A DNA stretch of 64,000 nucleotides from an uncultured Blautia sp. GTDB taxonomy: Bacteria > Bacillota > Clostridia > Lachnospirales > Lachnospiraceae. Made by a program: the position numbers and the translations under genes. The notes beneath the pieces are model-generated. The model did not search any database and was not told the origin of the DNA. It saw only the letters and a list, made by a program, of their open reading frames with translations. Positions 7,307 through 17,069 of the stretch are shown here, piece by piece (position 1 is the stretch's first letter; each line of letters opens with the position of its first letter). Where the stretch lies: the NCBI RefSeq assembly GCF_947654165.1, contig NZ_CANTKB010000001.1, forward strand, positions 124,001-188,000, in the 5' to 3' direction.

Positions 7307-8803
7307 TTATTCTACGCTCTCTCCGGTCTGAACCTCTGTACCTTCTGTACTTTCTGATTCATCTCCTTCATCCTGCTTATCTGTCTGTCCTTCTTCAGGC
7401 TTATCCTCGATCACACCGCCATTGGCATCCATATAATCCTTCGCCATATCTGCATATTCTGTTCCCGGAAAATCATCAATGATCTTTTGATACCATTTAT
7501 TGGCAGTACCTGTTTCGCCCTGTTTTTCATATGCCTGAGCAAGAAAAATCAAGATTTCGGAATCCTGTCTTCCAATATTCATGGCTTTTTCTAACCAGGT
7601 AATGGCTTCCCCATAATTTCCTTCATTGTAGGCACTCATACCCTGCTCTTTGAATTTTTTCTTCACACGGTTTCCCACAGAATTCATCATTGTGTCATAT
7701 ACACTTTTTGCCTCCGCAGACAAATGCTCCGGCTCCACACCGGCAATAGCATTGACCGTATTATCAAATTTCCCCTGTAAAAATGCCTGCTGGGCAATGA
7801 TGAGTTTTTCATAGCTTTCTGCTTTAATACCGGCCTCTTCAATCTGTGCCTGAGCAGTATTGACAGAATCTGTAGATGCGTTCATCTGTGCTTCCATCTT
7901 GGATAATTCTGCTGACATCGCAGCCATCTTACCACTGTATTCTGCAATTTTCTGGTTTGCATCATTATTAATCTTCTGGGTTTTCGCCGGAACAATCAGA
8001 AACCACAGTGCAGCCGCTCCTACAAGAAGTCCAAGAACCAGATTCACCAGGGTATTGGTAATGGTTTTTTCCCTGTATTCCGGAGGCTGGATAATGGTAT
8101 CATTTCCTGATTTGTATACCATGCTTCCGTCTTTTTGTATCTCTTCCTTTTCTTTCATACGGAATCTTGATTCCAGATTGGTAGCTCTGCCTGTCTGCTC
8201 CTCGATTTCTTTCAGAAAACGAAGGGTGGTTGTATTGGTCTTATCAATTCTGGCCGCTGTTTTCAAGGGTTTTCTGGCTTTTTCATACTCTTCTTCCTTG
8301 ATATAGATCAAAGCAAGAAGATGATACCCTTTGAGCAGCTTCGGATTATTTGTAAGAACCTTTTTCAACTGCATCTTTGCCATATCCAGGTTCCCATTTC
8401 TGCAGTATTCCAGACACTGGTTGTATTTTTTGATACTGGTATTCATGATATCCAGCTTATTGGGATTCTTCTGCAGATTCTCGATATAGCCTTCTGCAGG
8501 GTTTCCCTCAGGCATCATGTGCTTGCTGAGCACCCACTCACTTAAAGCCGCCACGACTTCCCCTGTCTCATAATACACCAGTCCAAGAAGATTTCTTGCC
8601 CGGATATTTAATTTGTCCATTTTCAGACTTCTCTGTAAGCAGGTCATCGCACCTGACAAATCTCTCACCTGTGCTTTTTCCAGTCCCTGGTTGTAATACA
8701 GATCTGACAGTGCCCCTGCTTTTTTCTGTGCTTTAACATAACTGCCGCATCTCGGACAATAATCCGAAGCAGTCAGCACAGCCTGACATACCATACACTT
8801 CAT
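7307..8803 (-). CDS. Zinc-ribbon, TPR-repeat membrane protein of unknown role
   Basis: A 498-aa protein. It opens with a four-cysteine zinc ribbon (CMVCQAVL...CPRCGSYV), followed by tetratricopeptide-like repeats to about residue 215. A single membrane segment (about 250-272, VLGLLVGAAALWFLIV) comes next, then a coiled-coil-like stretch (residues 275-330), a second TPR group (about 375-460, EAITWLEKAMNIGRQDSEIL) and an acidic tail. The layout suggests a cytoplasmic sensor/adaptor domain tethered to an outer-facing TPR domain, but I cannot name a function. It follows a 49-aa ORF and folC on the same strand and ends in its own terminator just before spoIIA. Related TPR proteins occur at this position in Lachnospiraceae, as far as I recall. 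Confidence 0.8.
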   Translation of the reverse strand: MKCMVCQAVLTASDYCPRCGSYVKAQKKAGALSDLYYNQGLEKAQVRDLSGAMTCLQRSLKMDKLNIRARNLLGLVYYETGEVVAALSEWVLSKHMMPEGNPAEGYIENLQKNPNKLDIMNTSIKKYNQCLEYCRNGNLDMAKMQLKKVLTNNPKLLKGYHLLALIYIKEEEYEKARKPLKTAARIDKTNTTTLRFLKEIEEQTGRATNLESRFRMKEKEEIQKDGSMVYKSGNDTIIQPPEYREKTITNTLVNLVLGLLVGAAALWFLIVPAKTQKINNDANQKIAEYSGKMAAMSAELSKMEAQMNASTDSVNTAQAQIEEAGIKAESYEKLIIAQQAFLQGKFDNTVNAIAGVEPEHLSAEAKSVYDTMMNSVGNRVKKKFKEQGMSAYNEGNYGEAITWLEKAMNIGRQDSEILIFLAQAYEKQGETGTANKWYQKIIDDFPGTEYADMAKDYMDANGGVIEDKPEEGQTDKQDEGDESESTEGTEVQTGESVE

Positions 8804-8813
8804 AGTTTACTCC

Positions 8814-8963
8814 CTATTTCTCTGCGGTACCTTTGTTATCCTTCAGCATTTCCTTCAAAATATCAATAACATCGGTAAGATCCTGTTTATAGATGGCTCG
8901 TTCTGCATCATCTACATCCAGACAAGGCTGGAATTTCTTCAGTTCCTCTTCGAAATTAATCAT
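8814..8963 (-). CDS. Small acidic protein of 49 aa, unknown function
   Basis: The minus strand reads MINFEEELKKFQPCLDVDDA, continues through a segment rich in Ile/Asp/Leu (TDVIDILKEMLKDN) and stops at 8814. An AGGAGG site lies seven bases upstream of the ATG at 8963. Its start overlaps the folC stop by eight bases and its stop is ten bases before the next gene, so it fits a folC-small ORF-TPR operon. It is amphipathic and predicted helical, with no membrane segment. I do not recognise a family; spacing and ribosome site are the grounds for calling it real. Confidence 0.7.
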   Translation of the reverse strand: MINFEEELKKFQPCLDVDDAERAIYKQDLTDVIDILKEMLKDNKGTAEK

Positions 8964-10257
8964 GTCTGCGCCTCCTTACATAATCCTTTATCTCACCAAC
9001 CAGATACAGAGAACCAACTGCAAACATCAGCCCTTCCCCTTTTAGTTCATATGCTTTTTCAAATGCCTGTTCTACATTGGTTTCCACATAAACGCTGCCG
9101 CAGCCATTCATCCGGAATAGCTGTGCCAGTTCTTCTGCTGACTGTTTTCTGCTGCCCCAGATTTCAGTGGTCACTACATTTGCGAATTTCAATCCATCGC
9201 AGATTTTATGAATCATATCGGTAAAATCCTTGTCGGACACAGTTGTAAACAGCAATGTGATTGGATAATCATCCTGGAAATAACGGACAGTTTCCACAAA
9301 TCTTGCAATTCCATCTTCATTGTGGGCACCATCTACGATCACTCCCGGCAGAATCGTCTCCATCCTTCCCTGCCATTTCGTATGTGCCATTCCTCTTATC
9401 AGCGTTTCTTTGTCCAACCCATGGCTCTCTTTTAATGCACCCATAGTTTCCAGTGCAAGTGCTGCATTCATCATCTGATATTTGGCGATAAACGGTACAA
9501 AAATCTCTGTATCTCCATACACTCCGGACTTTGAGATGAATCGGATTCCCTTTGGCGTATAATCCTTCAGCTCCTGATTTTCTGCTTTCATCTCATACCA
9601 GGTGCATCCAAGTTCTTTTGCTCTGTTTCTGATGACCGCAGCCGCTTCCTCTCTGTTTCCGTCAAAGATCACTTTTGCACCTGATTTCAGGATTCCTGCT
9701 TTTTCCCCTGCAATTTTTTCCACTGTATCTCCCAGATACTCTACATGATCCAGACTAATGGAAGTGATCACACAGGCAAGAGGATTCAAAATAGAATTTG
9801 TAGCATCCAGTTTTCCACCAAGACCTGTTTCCAAAATCAGATAATCCACATTTTCCTTATCAAAAATCAACATTCCCATGAGAAACAGAAATTCAAAATA
9901 AGTCGGATGATAATCTCCCTCATCCACCAGTTGGTCTGACAGATTTTTTACCTTTTGAAAAGCTTCCAGAAATGCCTCGTCCGAGACCATTACCTCATTA
10001 ATCTGAAAACGCTCATTGATTTTCACCAGATGAGGAGAAGTAAAAAGTCCACAGCGATATCCGCCCTCTTCCAGCATGGAAGAAAGAAAAGCACATACAC
10101 TTCCTTTTCCATTGGTACCTGCAACATGAATAATTTTTCTATTCTTATCAGGACTGCCCAGTCTGTCCAGACAGTTCCTGGTGTGTTCTAGTTTATTTTT
10201 TGTAGTAAATTTCGGTATTTCTTCAATATAAGCAACCGCTTCTTCGTATGTAAACAA
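8956..10257 (-). CDS. folC: Folylpolyglutamate/dihydrofolate synthase (TTG start)
   Basis: A Mur-ligase-family enzyme of 433 aa that adds glutamate to dihydropteroate and to folates in the cytosol. It has the ATP-binding loop HVAGTNGKGSVCAFLSSML (about residues 38-57), LVKINERFQIN, the ETGLGGKLDATN block and C-terminal VDGAHNEDG. The most likely start is the TTG at 10257, because AGGAGG lies seven bases before it; the upstream ATG would place that site within the coding region. It precedes and slightly overlaps a 49-aa ORF. A large inverted repeat lies just upstream. Confidence 0.93.
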   Translation of the reverse strand: MFTYEEAVAYIEEIPKFTTKNKLEHTRNCLDRLGSPDKNRKIIHVAGTNGKGSVCAFLSSMLEEGGYRCGLFTSPHLVKINERFQINEVMVSDEAFLEAFQKVKNLSDQLVDEGDYHPTYFEFLFLMGMLIFDKENVDYLILETGLGGKLDATNSILNPLACVITSISLDHVEYLGDTVEKIAGEKAGILKSGAKVIFDGNREEAAAVIRNRAKELGCTWYEMKAENQELKDYTPKGIRFISKSGVYGDTEIFVPFIAKYQMMNAALALETMGALKESHGLDKETLIRGMAHTKWQGRMETILPGVIVDGAHNEDGIARFVETVRYFQDDYPITLLFTTVSDKDFTDMIHKICDGLKFANVVTTEIWGSRKQSAEELAQLFRMNGCGSVYVETNVEQAFEKAYELKGEGLMFAVGSLYLVGEIKDYVRRRRHD

Positions 10258-10285
10258 GCTGCATCCTCCTGTTCTGACCAAAATA

Positions 10286-10326
10286 CATATGGTCACTTAT
10301 CATTATAATGATACAGTGACCATATG
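10286..10326. repeat. Near-perfect 41-bp inverted repeat upstream of folC
   Basis: The arms CATATGGTCAC (10286-10296) and GTGACCATATG (10316-10326) match perfectly, and the interior holds the palindrome TATCATTATAATGATA. No U-run follows on either strand, so it is a poor intrinsic terminator. It lies between the end of the LtaS-like gene and folC. It could be an operator for folC or a mobile repeat. Confidence 0.8.
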
Positions 10327-10357
10327 CAAGCAAATTATGTCGTTTGATTAAAAAATT

Positions 10358-12562
10358 TTATTCGTCTGACTTGTCTGTCATTTCCCCGGAAGGGTCTGCT
10401 TCTGCTTCTGTCTCTTCTTCCATCTCCACCGGAATAGGAATCAGCTTAGCAGGCTCCACAATACTCTCTTCTGTCTCTTCTGGAGTTTCCTTCACAGCAG
10501 TATCTTTGTTTTCTTCTGTACCCGTATCACCGGCATTTTCCTGAGCGGAATCTGTTTCTTCCGGTGGTACTACAGTGGCTTCCTGATAATAATATTTCTG
10601 TGTTCTGGTAAGCACCTTGTGTGTGGAGCTGTTGCTCCTGATCGCAACATCTACGATATCACCGTCTGCAATCTGTACATCCAGCACCAGCAAGGTCTGC
10701 TCATCAATAAAATTCGTCTCAGACAGTTCCCCGTTTACTTCCAGGAAAGCTGACTGTGTAAAATTATCACCTTTGATATAGTACCTTCCGTCAGAAATTT
10801 TCTCAATGCTGTGAAGTTCCGCATCTTTGATCCCCAGCTTGATCTTCACACGTTCAAATGGATTTTCTCCATCATAAACATACTTATCTCCATAGAGAAT
10901 ATCATACTGAAGGCTCTCTAAATCCACCTGATAATTTTTTGTATTGCCTCTGGCCTGATGGAATCGGAATACATTTCCCTCATGAATCCCTACCTGGTTC
11001 ATGACTTCTGCTGCCATCTGATAAGCAGCCAGATTTTTATCCTTCTCTTCCAGCCCCATATTATCCCAGATCACATACTGGGTCTGGAACAGATATTTAT
11101 TCTTCACATCTGTGACCTTCAGCCCCATGGTCGGAAGATGGTCGCCGTACATAACAAGAACTACATCTTCCTCATATTCTGAAAGAACATCAGTAAGGTT
11201 TTTCACAAACTGATCCATCTCATACATCTGATTAGCGAAATATTCCCATTTGTAGTTTTCTGCCTGAGAACTTGCTCCTGAAACCTTGATCTTCGGATTT
11301 TCAATCATAGGCTCTTCCGGATAATCACCATGTCCCTGTACAGAAATCGTATAAATATAATCAGGATCCTCTGTTTCATTCAGTGCCTGCATAATATATT
11401 TGGTCAGATTTCTGTCCTTCATCCAGTCTGTAGGTGTGGTATCATCCTGTTCTGCCATATATTCTTCAGAAGTAAAGGTATCAAAACCAAGATTGGAAAA
11501 CACTTTTCTTCTTCCGTAAAAGTTCGCTTCATTATTGTGAATGGCATGTGTCCGGTATCCAAGATTTTTCAGCACATACGCTGCACTTTCACAGGTAGTC
11601 TCTTTCAAAATACCCTTATATGGATATTCTCCCGGACCAAAATATCGCATGCTCATACCTGTGATACTCTCAAACTCTGTATTTGCGGTACCGGCCCCTA
11701 CAGAAGGTACTTTGTAATAACCGGAAGAATACTCATCCATCATTTTCCTGAAATTAGGAATGGGATCTTCGGAAAACTCCAAAAATTCCACCTGTGTGGG
11801 ATCATAAAAAGTCTCTAACTGCAAAAACAAAATGTTCGGACGTTTATCTCCTGTTTCCGGCAGGCTCTCCCCACTTTTTACAATGTTTTCTATCGTCTTT
11901 TCACTGTAATCCCGCGGCATTCCGATTCCTGTATTAAATACCGTAGTTGCCAGGCAGTAAGGATATCCATAATCTTCATAAGCAAATGCAATATTGCCAA
12001 AATAGTTGGACAATACTCTTTTTTCCAGGACCAGTTTGGTGGTTCCTGCAAATGCAAGAACCCCAACAAGAACCAAAGGAACATTTAATTTGTAGCTCAT
12101 TTTCCCCTGATACTTGGGACCTTTGATAAATAAAAGAATCAAGCCCAAAACTGCCAGGATAAACAAGATCACCACGATCACAAAAAAGAAAGGTGACAAA
12201 TAGCGGTCAGCAATCTCAAATGCATCGGTGATCAGATGCAGATCCGGTCCGGTAAATGGTGTTACCCTTGTGGATAACAGGACACCGTTAATAATACCAA
12301 GTCCCATCCAGAAAATTGTAAGGATAGTTCTCACAAATACTCTTCTTCTAAATAAATATACTACCAGTGTTGTAGTAAAAATCAGAGCTGCATTGTACAG
12401 GAACACCAACGGTCTGCCAGTCATAAAACCAGCAGCCTCAAACAGTGAATGTCTGGACATGGCCTCAATAAAGAAGTATCCCACACATACAGCCAGGAAT
12501 TGAAGAGGTACGGAAAACATGTTCAGATATTTCAGGCAAAATACCTTTCTAATTTCTTTCAT
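10358..12562 (-). CDS. LtaS-like phosphoglycerol transferase (sulfatase fold)
   Basis: A 734-aa membrane enzyme with five N-terminal membrane segments (to about residue 185) and an extracellular alkaline-phosphatase/sulfatase domain. Landmarks are NILFLQLETFYDP, the probable nucleophile threonine in GTANTEFESITGMS, THAIHNNEANFYGR and VLVMYGDHLPTMG with metal-binding Asp-His. The family transfers glycerol phosphate from phosphatidylglycerol to lipoteichoic acid or to glycans. It is longer than a standard LtaS: about 130 extra residues include a strand-rich domain and a C-terminal tail dominated by Glu, Thr and Pro that may span or decorate the wall. It lies 22 bp after valS on the same strand. 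Confidence 0.85.
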   Translation of the reverse strand: MKEIRKVFCLKYLNMFSVPLQFLAVCVGYFFIEAMSRHSLFEAAGFMTGRPLVFLYNAALIFTTTLVVYLFRRRVFVRTILTIFWMGLGIINGVLLSTRVTPFTGPDLHLITDAFEIADRYLSPFFFVIVVILFILAVLGLILLFIKGPKYQGKMSYKLNVPLVLVGVLAFAGTTKLVLEKRVLSNYFGNIAFAYEDYGYPYCLATTVFNTGIGMPRDYSEKTIENIVKSGESLPETGDKRPNILFLQLETFYDPTQVEFLEFSEDPIPNFRKMMDEYSSGYYKVPSVGAGTANTEFESITGMSMRYFGPGEYPYKGILKETTCESAAYVLKNLGYRTHAIHNNEANFYGRRKVFSNLGFDTFTSEEYMAEQDDTTPTDWMKDRNLTKYIMQALNETEDPDYIYTISVQGHGDYPEEPMIENPKIKVSGASSQAENYKWEYFANQMYEMDQFVKNLTDVLSEYEEDVVLVMYGDHLPTMGLKVTDVKNKYLFQTQYVIWDNMGLEEKDKNLAAYQMAAEVMNQVGIHEGNVFRFHQARGNTKNYQVDLESLQYDILYGDKYVYDGENPFERVKIKLGIKDAELHSIEKISDGRYYIKGDNFTQSAFLEVNGELSETNFIDEQTLLVLDVQIADGDIVDVAIRSNSSTHKVLTRTQKYYYQEATVVPPEETDSAQENAGDTGTEENKDTAVKETPEETEESIVEPAKLIPIPVEMEEETEAEADPSGEMTDKSDE

Positions 12563-12584
12563 AAAAAATTGTCTCCTATAAATC

Positions 12585-15230
12585 TTACAGAAGCTGTGCC
12601 AGACGCTGTTTTACCTGTTCCATCATATTTGTATATTTTTCCAGTTTTTCTCTTTCTTCGGCAATCTTAGCCTCAGGTGCTTTGCTGATGAAACGTTCAT
12701 TGCCAAGCATGCCGTTTACACGGGCCAGCTCTTTTGTCAGTTTCTCCTCTTCCTTTTTCAATCTCTCAATCTCTTTATCAATATCAACCAGTTCTGCAAA
12801 TGGCATATAAATAACCGCTTTTCCGGTTACTGCTGATACGGCATCGTCATCAATCCCCTCTTTATCTGCCTGTACCAGAACTTCACTTGCATAACCTAAG
12901 GATGCGAAAAATACTTTTCCGTTTTCAAATACAGCTCTTACTGCTTCATCCTCGGATACAACGAAAACCTTTGCTTTCTTGCTTGGCGGTACATTCATAC
13001 CGGTACGCACATTACGGATACTTCTTACTGCTTCTTTAATGATTTCTACCGCTTCTTCATCTGCTTTGAAATCCCACTCTGTCTTAAATTCCGGCCAGGA
13101 AGAAATCATAATGGATTCTTCATCCGGACACAGGGTACAGAAGATCTCTTCTGTAATAAACGGCATATATGGGTGAAGCATCTTCAATGCATTTGCAAGA
13201 ACCGTCTTCAATGTCCACAGTGCTGCTGCTTTTGTGGTGTCCTCATCATTGTAAAGTCTTGGTTTTACCATCTCGATATACCAGTCACAGAATTCTTCCC
13301 AGATAAAGTCATAAACCTTCTGAACTGCAATGCCCAGTTCGTATTTATCCAGGTTCTCTGTCACATCTTTTGCCAGTGTATTGACTTTAGAGAGAATCCA
13401 CTTATCAGCACTTGTAAGGCTTGTCAGGTCAATCTCAGCCGGAACTTCTGCTTTTTCCAGGTTCATCATAATAAATCTGGATGCATTCCATACCTTATTG
13501 GCAAAGTTTCTGCTGGCTTCCACACGTTCCATATAGAAACGCATATCGTTTCCAGGGGCATTTCCTGTCATCAGTGTAAGACGCAGGGCATCTGCACCAT
13601 ACTGGTCAATAATCTCCAGCGGGTCAATACCGTTTCCAAGAGATTTGCTCATCTTACGTCCCTGGGAATCTCTTACCAGGCCATGGATCAGCACATGATG
13701 GAATGGTGTTTTTCCTGTCTGTTCCAGACCGGAGAATACCATACGGATAACCCAGAAGAAAATAATGTCATATCCTGTTACCAGAACATCTGTAGGATAG
13801 AAATATTCCATTTCTTCTGTCTTATCCGGCCAGCCCAGTGTAGAGAATGGCCAAAGTGCGGATGAGAACCAGGTATCCAGAGTATCCTCATCCTGTGTCA
13901 GATGGGTACAACCGCATTTTGGACATTTTCCAGGCATTTCTCTTGCCACAACCGTTTCCCCACATTCATCACAGTAGTAAGCCGGGATTCTGTGTCCCCA
14001 CCAGAGCTGACGGGAAATACACCAGTCTCTGATATTTTCCAGCCAGTGCATATAAATCTTATCAAAGCGGTCCGGTACAAACTGCAGGTTTCCATCCTGT
14101 AAAGTCTTGATGGCAGCCTCGCCCATTTCTTTCATTCTTACGAACCACTGTGGTTTAATCATAGGCTCTACGGTTGTTCCGCAGCGGTCATGGGTTCCGA
14201 CATTATGAGAATGAGGAACAACTTTTACCAAAAGGCCAAGTTCTTTCAGATCTTCCACCATAGCTTTTCTGGCTTCGTAACGGTCCATACCTGCGTATTT
14301 GCCGCCCAGCTCATTGATGGTAGCATCATCATTCATGATATTGATTTCCGGCAGGTTATGACGTTTTCCAACCTCAAAGTCATTAGGATCGTGTGCCGGT
14401 GTGATCTTTACACAGCCTGTTCCAAATTCTTTGTCAACGTATTCATCTGCAACAACCGGAATCTCTCTGTCTGTGAGAGGCAGCTTCAGCATTTTTCCAA
14501 CCAGATGTTTGTAACGTTCATCCTCCGGATTCACTGCAACTGCAGTATCTCCTAATAATGTTTCCGGACGTGTTGTTGCAATCTCTACAAACTGTCCTTC
14601 TTCTCCAACAACCGGGTAATTAATATGCCAGAAAAATCCGTCCTGATCCTCATGCTCTACCTCAGCATCGGAAATAGAAGTCTGACATACCGGACACCAG
14701 TTGATGATTCTGGATCCTTTATAAATATATCCTTTTTCGTATAATTTAATGAATACTTCCTGTACAGCCTTGGAGCAGCCTTCGTCCATGGTGAAACGTT
14801 CTCTGTCCCAGTCTGCGGATGCACCCAGTTTTTTCAACTGATTGATGATTTTTCCGCCGTATTCTTCCTTCCATTCCCATGCATGTCTCAGGAATTCTTC
14901 TCTTCCGATTTCGTTCTTGTCAATGCCCTGTTCTTTCAGTTTTTCAATAACCTTTACTTCCGTAGCAATGGCTGCATGGTCTGTTCCAGGCTGCCACAGT
15001 GCTTCATAGCCCTGCATTCTCTTAAAACGGATCAGGATATCCTGCATGGTCTCATCCAGTGCATGTCCCATATGAAGCTGCCCGGTTACGTTTGGCGGGG
15101 GCATAACAATGGTAAATGGTTTCTTATCTCTGTTTACTTTGGCATGGAAATACTTATTATCCAGCCATTTCTGATAAATGCGGTCTTCCAACCCTTTTGG
15201 GTCATAGGTTTTTGCAAGTTCTTTGCTCAT
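12585..15230 (-). CDS. valS: Valyl-tRNA synthetase
   Basis: An 881-aa class I synthetase that charges tRNA-Val. It shows the HIGH motif variant [16 protein letters not shown], the editing domain (about 190-350), a zinc-ribbon-like CDECGETV...CPKCGC insertion, the KMSKS motif ([10 protein letters not shown]) near residue 525, the anticodon domain and a C-terminal coiled coil ([20 protein letters not shown]). I chose the second of two adjacent ATG codons because it is better spaced from AGGAGG. A T-box leader with its own promoter lies upstream, so expression should rise when tRNA-Val is uncharged. Confidence 0.97.
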   Translation of the reverse strand: MSKELAKTYDPKGLEDRIYQKWLDNKYFHAKVNRDKKPFTIVMPPPNVTGQLHMGHALDETMQDILIRFKRMQGYEALWQPGTDHAAIATEVKVIEKLKEQGIDKNEIGREEFLRHAWEWKEEYGGKIINQLKKLGASADWDRERFTMDEGCSKAVQEVFIKLYEKGYIYKGSRIINWCPVCQTSISDAEVEHEDQDGFFWHINYPVVGEEGQFVEIATTRPETLLGDTAVAVNPEDERYKHLVGKMLKLPLTDREIPVVADEYVDKEFGTGCVKITPAHDPNDFEVGKRHNLPEINIMNDDATINELGGKYAGMDRYEARKAMVEDLKELGLLVKVVPHSHNVGTHDRCGTTVEPMIKPQWFVRMKEMGEAAIKTLQDGNLQFVPDRFDKIYMHWLENIRDWCISRQLWWGHRIPAYYCDECGETVVAREMPGKCPKCGCTHLTQDEDTLDTWFSSALWPFSTLGWPDKTEEMEYFYPTDVLVTGYDIIFFWVIRMVFSGLEQTGKTPFHHVLIHGLVRDSQGRKMSKSLGNGIDPLEIIDQYGADALRLTLMTGNAPGNDMRFYMERVEASRNFANKVWNASRFIMMNLEKAEVPAEIDLTSLTSADKWILSKVNTLAKDVTENLDKYELGIAVQKVYDFIWEEFCDWYIEMVKPRLYNDEDTTKAAALWTLKTVLANALKMLHPYMPFITEEIFCTLCPDEESIMISSWPEFKTEWDFKADEEAVEIIKEAVRSIRNVRTGMNVPPSKKAKVFVVSEDEAVRAVFENGKVFFASLGYASEVLVQADKEGIDDDAVSAVTGKAVIYMPFAELVDIDKEIERLKKEEEKLTKELARVNGMLGNERFISKAPEAKIAEEREKLEKYTNMMEQVKQRLAQLL

Positions 15231-15256
15231 CATATCCTCCTGTCTGATCTGAGGGA

Positions 15257-15528
15257 TAAAAAAATACCCCTCATAACCATATTCTTATAGTTACAAAGGG
15301 CGACTGTTATCGCGGTACCACCTTTATTTATCACTCTGAAGTCCTGTAACGGGAACTCCCCGTGAGACCCTACCAAACCAGTCCGATTCTGCGAATCGTC
15401 TGTTCCTTCAGCTCTCCGGTTCAAAAGCTACCTTCCACCCTGTCTTTCATAAACAATCTTTCAGCCAACGAATTGTTCTCTCTGCAAGTTTCCAGAGTGT
15501 ACTCCTCTTTCTCATCACCTTTTTCTAT
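15257..15528 (-). promoter_or_regulatory. T-box riboswitch leader of valS
   Basis: The minus strand carries the T-box signature AAAGGTGGTACCGCG (15311-15326 region), which pairs with the acceptor end of uncharged tRNA. The competing terminator is a roughly 15-bp stem with several G-U pairs spanning 15264-15300, followed by a U-run (15257-15263). The 5' part contains a GATGAGAAAGAGGAGTA stem I segment. A GTA (valine) triplet at 15429-15431 is a candidate specifier, but I did not prove the fold. This accounts for nearly all of the 440-base gap upstream of valS. Confidence 0.93.
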
Positions 15529-15534
15529 CCACTA

Positions 15535-15563
15535 ATCATAAGCACAATCCTTGGCTTTGTCAA
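15535..15563 (-). promoter_or_regulatory. Promoter of the valS T-box leader
   Basis: TTGACA (15558-15563) and TATGAT (15535-15540) on the minus strand are separated by 17 bases, placing the start of transcription near 15528, just before the T-box stem I. Confidence 0.85.
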
Positions 15564-15671
15564 GAGAGCAAATTCTTAATTCTTTCTAAATCCTTGCCCC
15601 TCATTCTTGTCCCTGGGAAACCATTTGTGTTAAGATAACGTTAAAGCAAAAACTTATGGAGGTAAAATATC

Positions 15672-16733
15672 ATGGCAAAGCCCAAAAAAATTCTCAGGGG
15701 TGTGGGAATTGGTTTTCTGGTTCTGGTGGTATTGGTTCTGGGTGTTCTGGGATGGTTTACCCTGCGTGAATACCGGCCTGACCCCGTAGAAACCGTAGAG
15801 ACCCCTTCCGGAGAAGAAACACTTTCCCTGGAAGATTCTTTCCGTATCGTCACCTGTAACACCGGATACAGCGGACTGGACGCATCGGAAGATTTTTTCA
15901 TGGACGGAGGAACTCAGGTACAGCCTGACAGCAAGGAGCAGGTGCAAAACAATTCTAACGGTATCCTGAAAACCCTCTCTGACGCAGAGGGTGATATCTA
16001 TTTTCTACAGGAAGTGGATCTTGACTCCAAGCGTTCTTACCATATGAATCAAAAAGATTTTTACGAAGATGCTCTGGATATGGACGGTGCTTTTGCAGCC
16101 AATTTTAAATGTGATTTTGTACCTTATCCTCTTCCACCTATTGGAAAAGTACACAGCGGTCTGCTCACCCTCACGGATTTCAACACCAGTAGTTCTTCCA
16201 GGATCTCTCTTCCGGAATCTTTCTCCTGGCCGCTAAAGACCTGCAACCTGAAGCGGTGTATGCTGGAAACCAGGCTTCCTGTCCAGGGAACAGATGCTGA
16301 ACTGGTACTGATCAATTTCCATCTGGAAGCCTATGACAGCGGAGAAGGAAAAATCGCCCAGAGCAAGATGCTGGCAGATAAGTTAGAAGAAGAATATCTT
16401 GCCGGTAATTATGTAATCGCAGGGGGAGACTTTAATCAGACCTTCCCTGGAATGGATACCTATCCTCTGATTGATACAGAAAACTGGACTCCCGGTATCA
16501 TGGAAGACGACGCCCTGCCGGAGCATTTTTCCTATGCAGTGGATGACTCTTACCCCACCTGCCGGCTTCTGAACCAGCCTTATACCGGCTCTTATGAAAC
16601 TTCTCAGGTGTATGTAATTGACGGATTCATTGTTTCAGATAATTTAGATATCTCCAAGATAGAAGTCATCAATACGGACTTCCAGTACACAGACCACCAG
16701 CCGGTGAGATTAGAGGTTTCTTTTTTACAATAG
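15672..16733 (+). CDS. Membrane-anchored endonuclease/exonuclease/phosphatase-family protein
   Basis: A 353-aa protein with a short basic N-terminus and one membrane segment or uncleaved signal (residues 9-31). An EEP-fold domain follows: FRIVTCNTGY, the metal-binding Glu in YFLQEVDLDSK, a histidine in INFHLEAYD, GGDFNQTFPG and the final catalytic DHQPVRLEV. The fold covers DNases, sphingomyelinases and inositol phosphatases; an outward-facing phosphodiesterase is the safest reading. The ATG at 15672 follows TGGAGGT. It is a single gene, with a terminator immediately after. Confidence 0.82.
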   Translation: MAKPKKILRGVGIGFLVLVVLVLGVLGWFTLREYRPDPVETVETPSGEETLSLEDSFRIVTCNTGYSGLDASEDFFMDGGTQVQPDSKEQVQNNSNGILKTLSDAEGDIYFLQEVDLDSKRSYHMNQKDFYEDALDMDGAFAANFKCDFVPYPLPPIGKVHSGLLTLTDFNTSSSSRISLPESFSWPLKTCNLKRCMLETRLPVQGTDAELVLINFHLEAYDSGEGKIAQSKMLADKLEEEYLAGNYVIAGGDFNQTFPGMDTYPLIDTENWTPGIMEDDALPEHFSYAVDDSYPTCRLLNQPYTGSYETSQVYVIDGFIVSDNLDISKIEVINTDFQYTDHQPVRLEVSFLQ

Positions 16734-16740
16734 GGTAAAC

Positions 16741-16777
16741 GGGGGATTATCAAGAAGTTGATAGCCCCCTCTTTTTA
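16741..16777 (+). terminator. Intrinsic terminator after the EEP-family gene
   Basis: GGGGG (16741-16745) pairs with CCCCC (16765-16769), extended by ATCAA/TTGAT inside, followed by CTTTTTATT. Confidence 0.88.
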
Positions 16778-16830
16778 TTATTTAACTTGCTTCCTTTTTC
16801 ATAAATCACTCTCTTTTTCCTATTTTCCCA

Positions 16831-17038
16831 TTTTAGCCTATCTTTTCAAGACGCAAATAGGCTAAAAGTTTTACTCTATGAATTTCCCCTTACTTTATAT
16901 CTTCCATAGTAGGCCGGATTTCTTATCTGCAACATTCTGGCCTACTCTTCTCCAGGAAATGGTAGGTCAAAATGCTGCTTTTCTATTTTTTAGCCTATCT
17001 TGACATCCTGAGGAATCCTTTTTGATACCAAGCAGCAT
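16831..17038. repeat. Cluster of nested inverted and direct repeats in a gene-free stretch
   Basis: The 16778-17069 gap has no credible ORF but is rich in symmetry. IR1 is 16831-16841 with 16857-16867 (TTTTAGCCTAT, 11 bp). IR2 is 16908-16915 with 16939-16946 (AGTAGGCC). IR3 is 16972-16980 with 17030-17038 (ATGCTGCTT). The IR1 left arm recurs directly at about 16988-16998. This may be a degraded small mobile repeat, a structured RNA or tandem terminators; nothing in the sequence decides. Confidence 0.6.
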
Positions 17039-17069
17039 ATAAAAACAGCTTCGTATCCCACAAAACTTT

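Noticed and set aside
13173..13865. Plus-strand ORF of 230 aa opposite valS
   Set aside because: Antisense to the conserved valS catalytic and anticodon regions; no promoter or ribosome site.
16778..17069. CRISPR array
   Set aside because: Repeats are inverted, irregular in spacing and only two or three copies; no evenly spaced direct repeats or cas genes.
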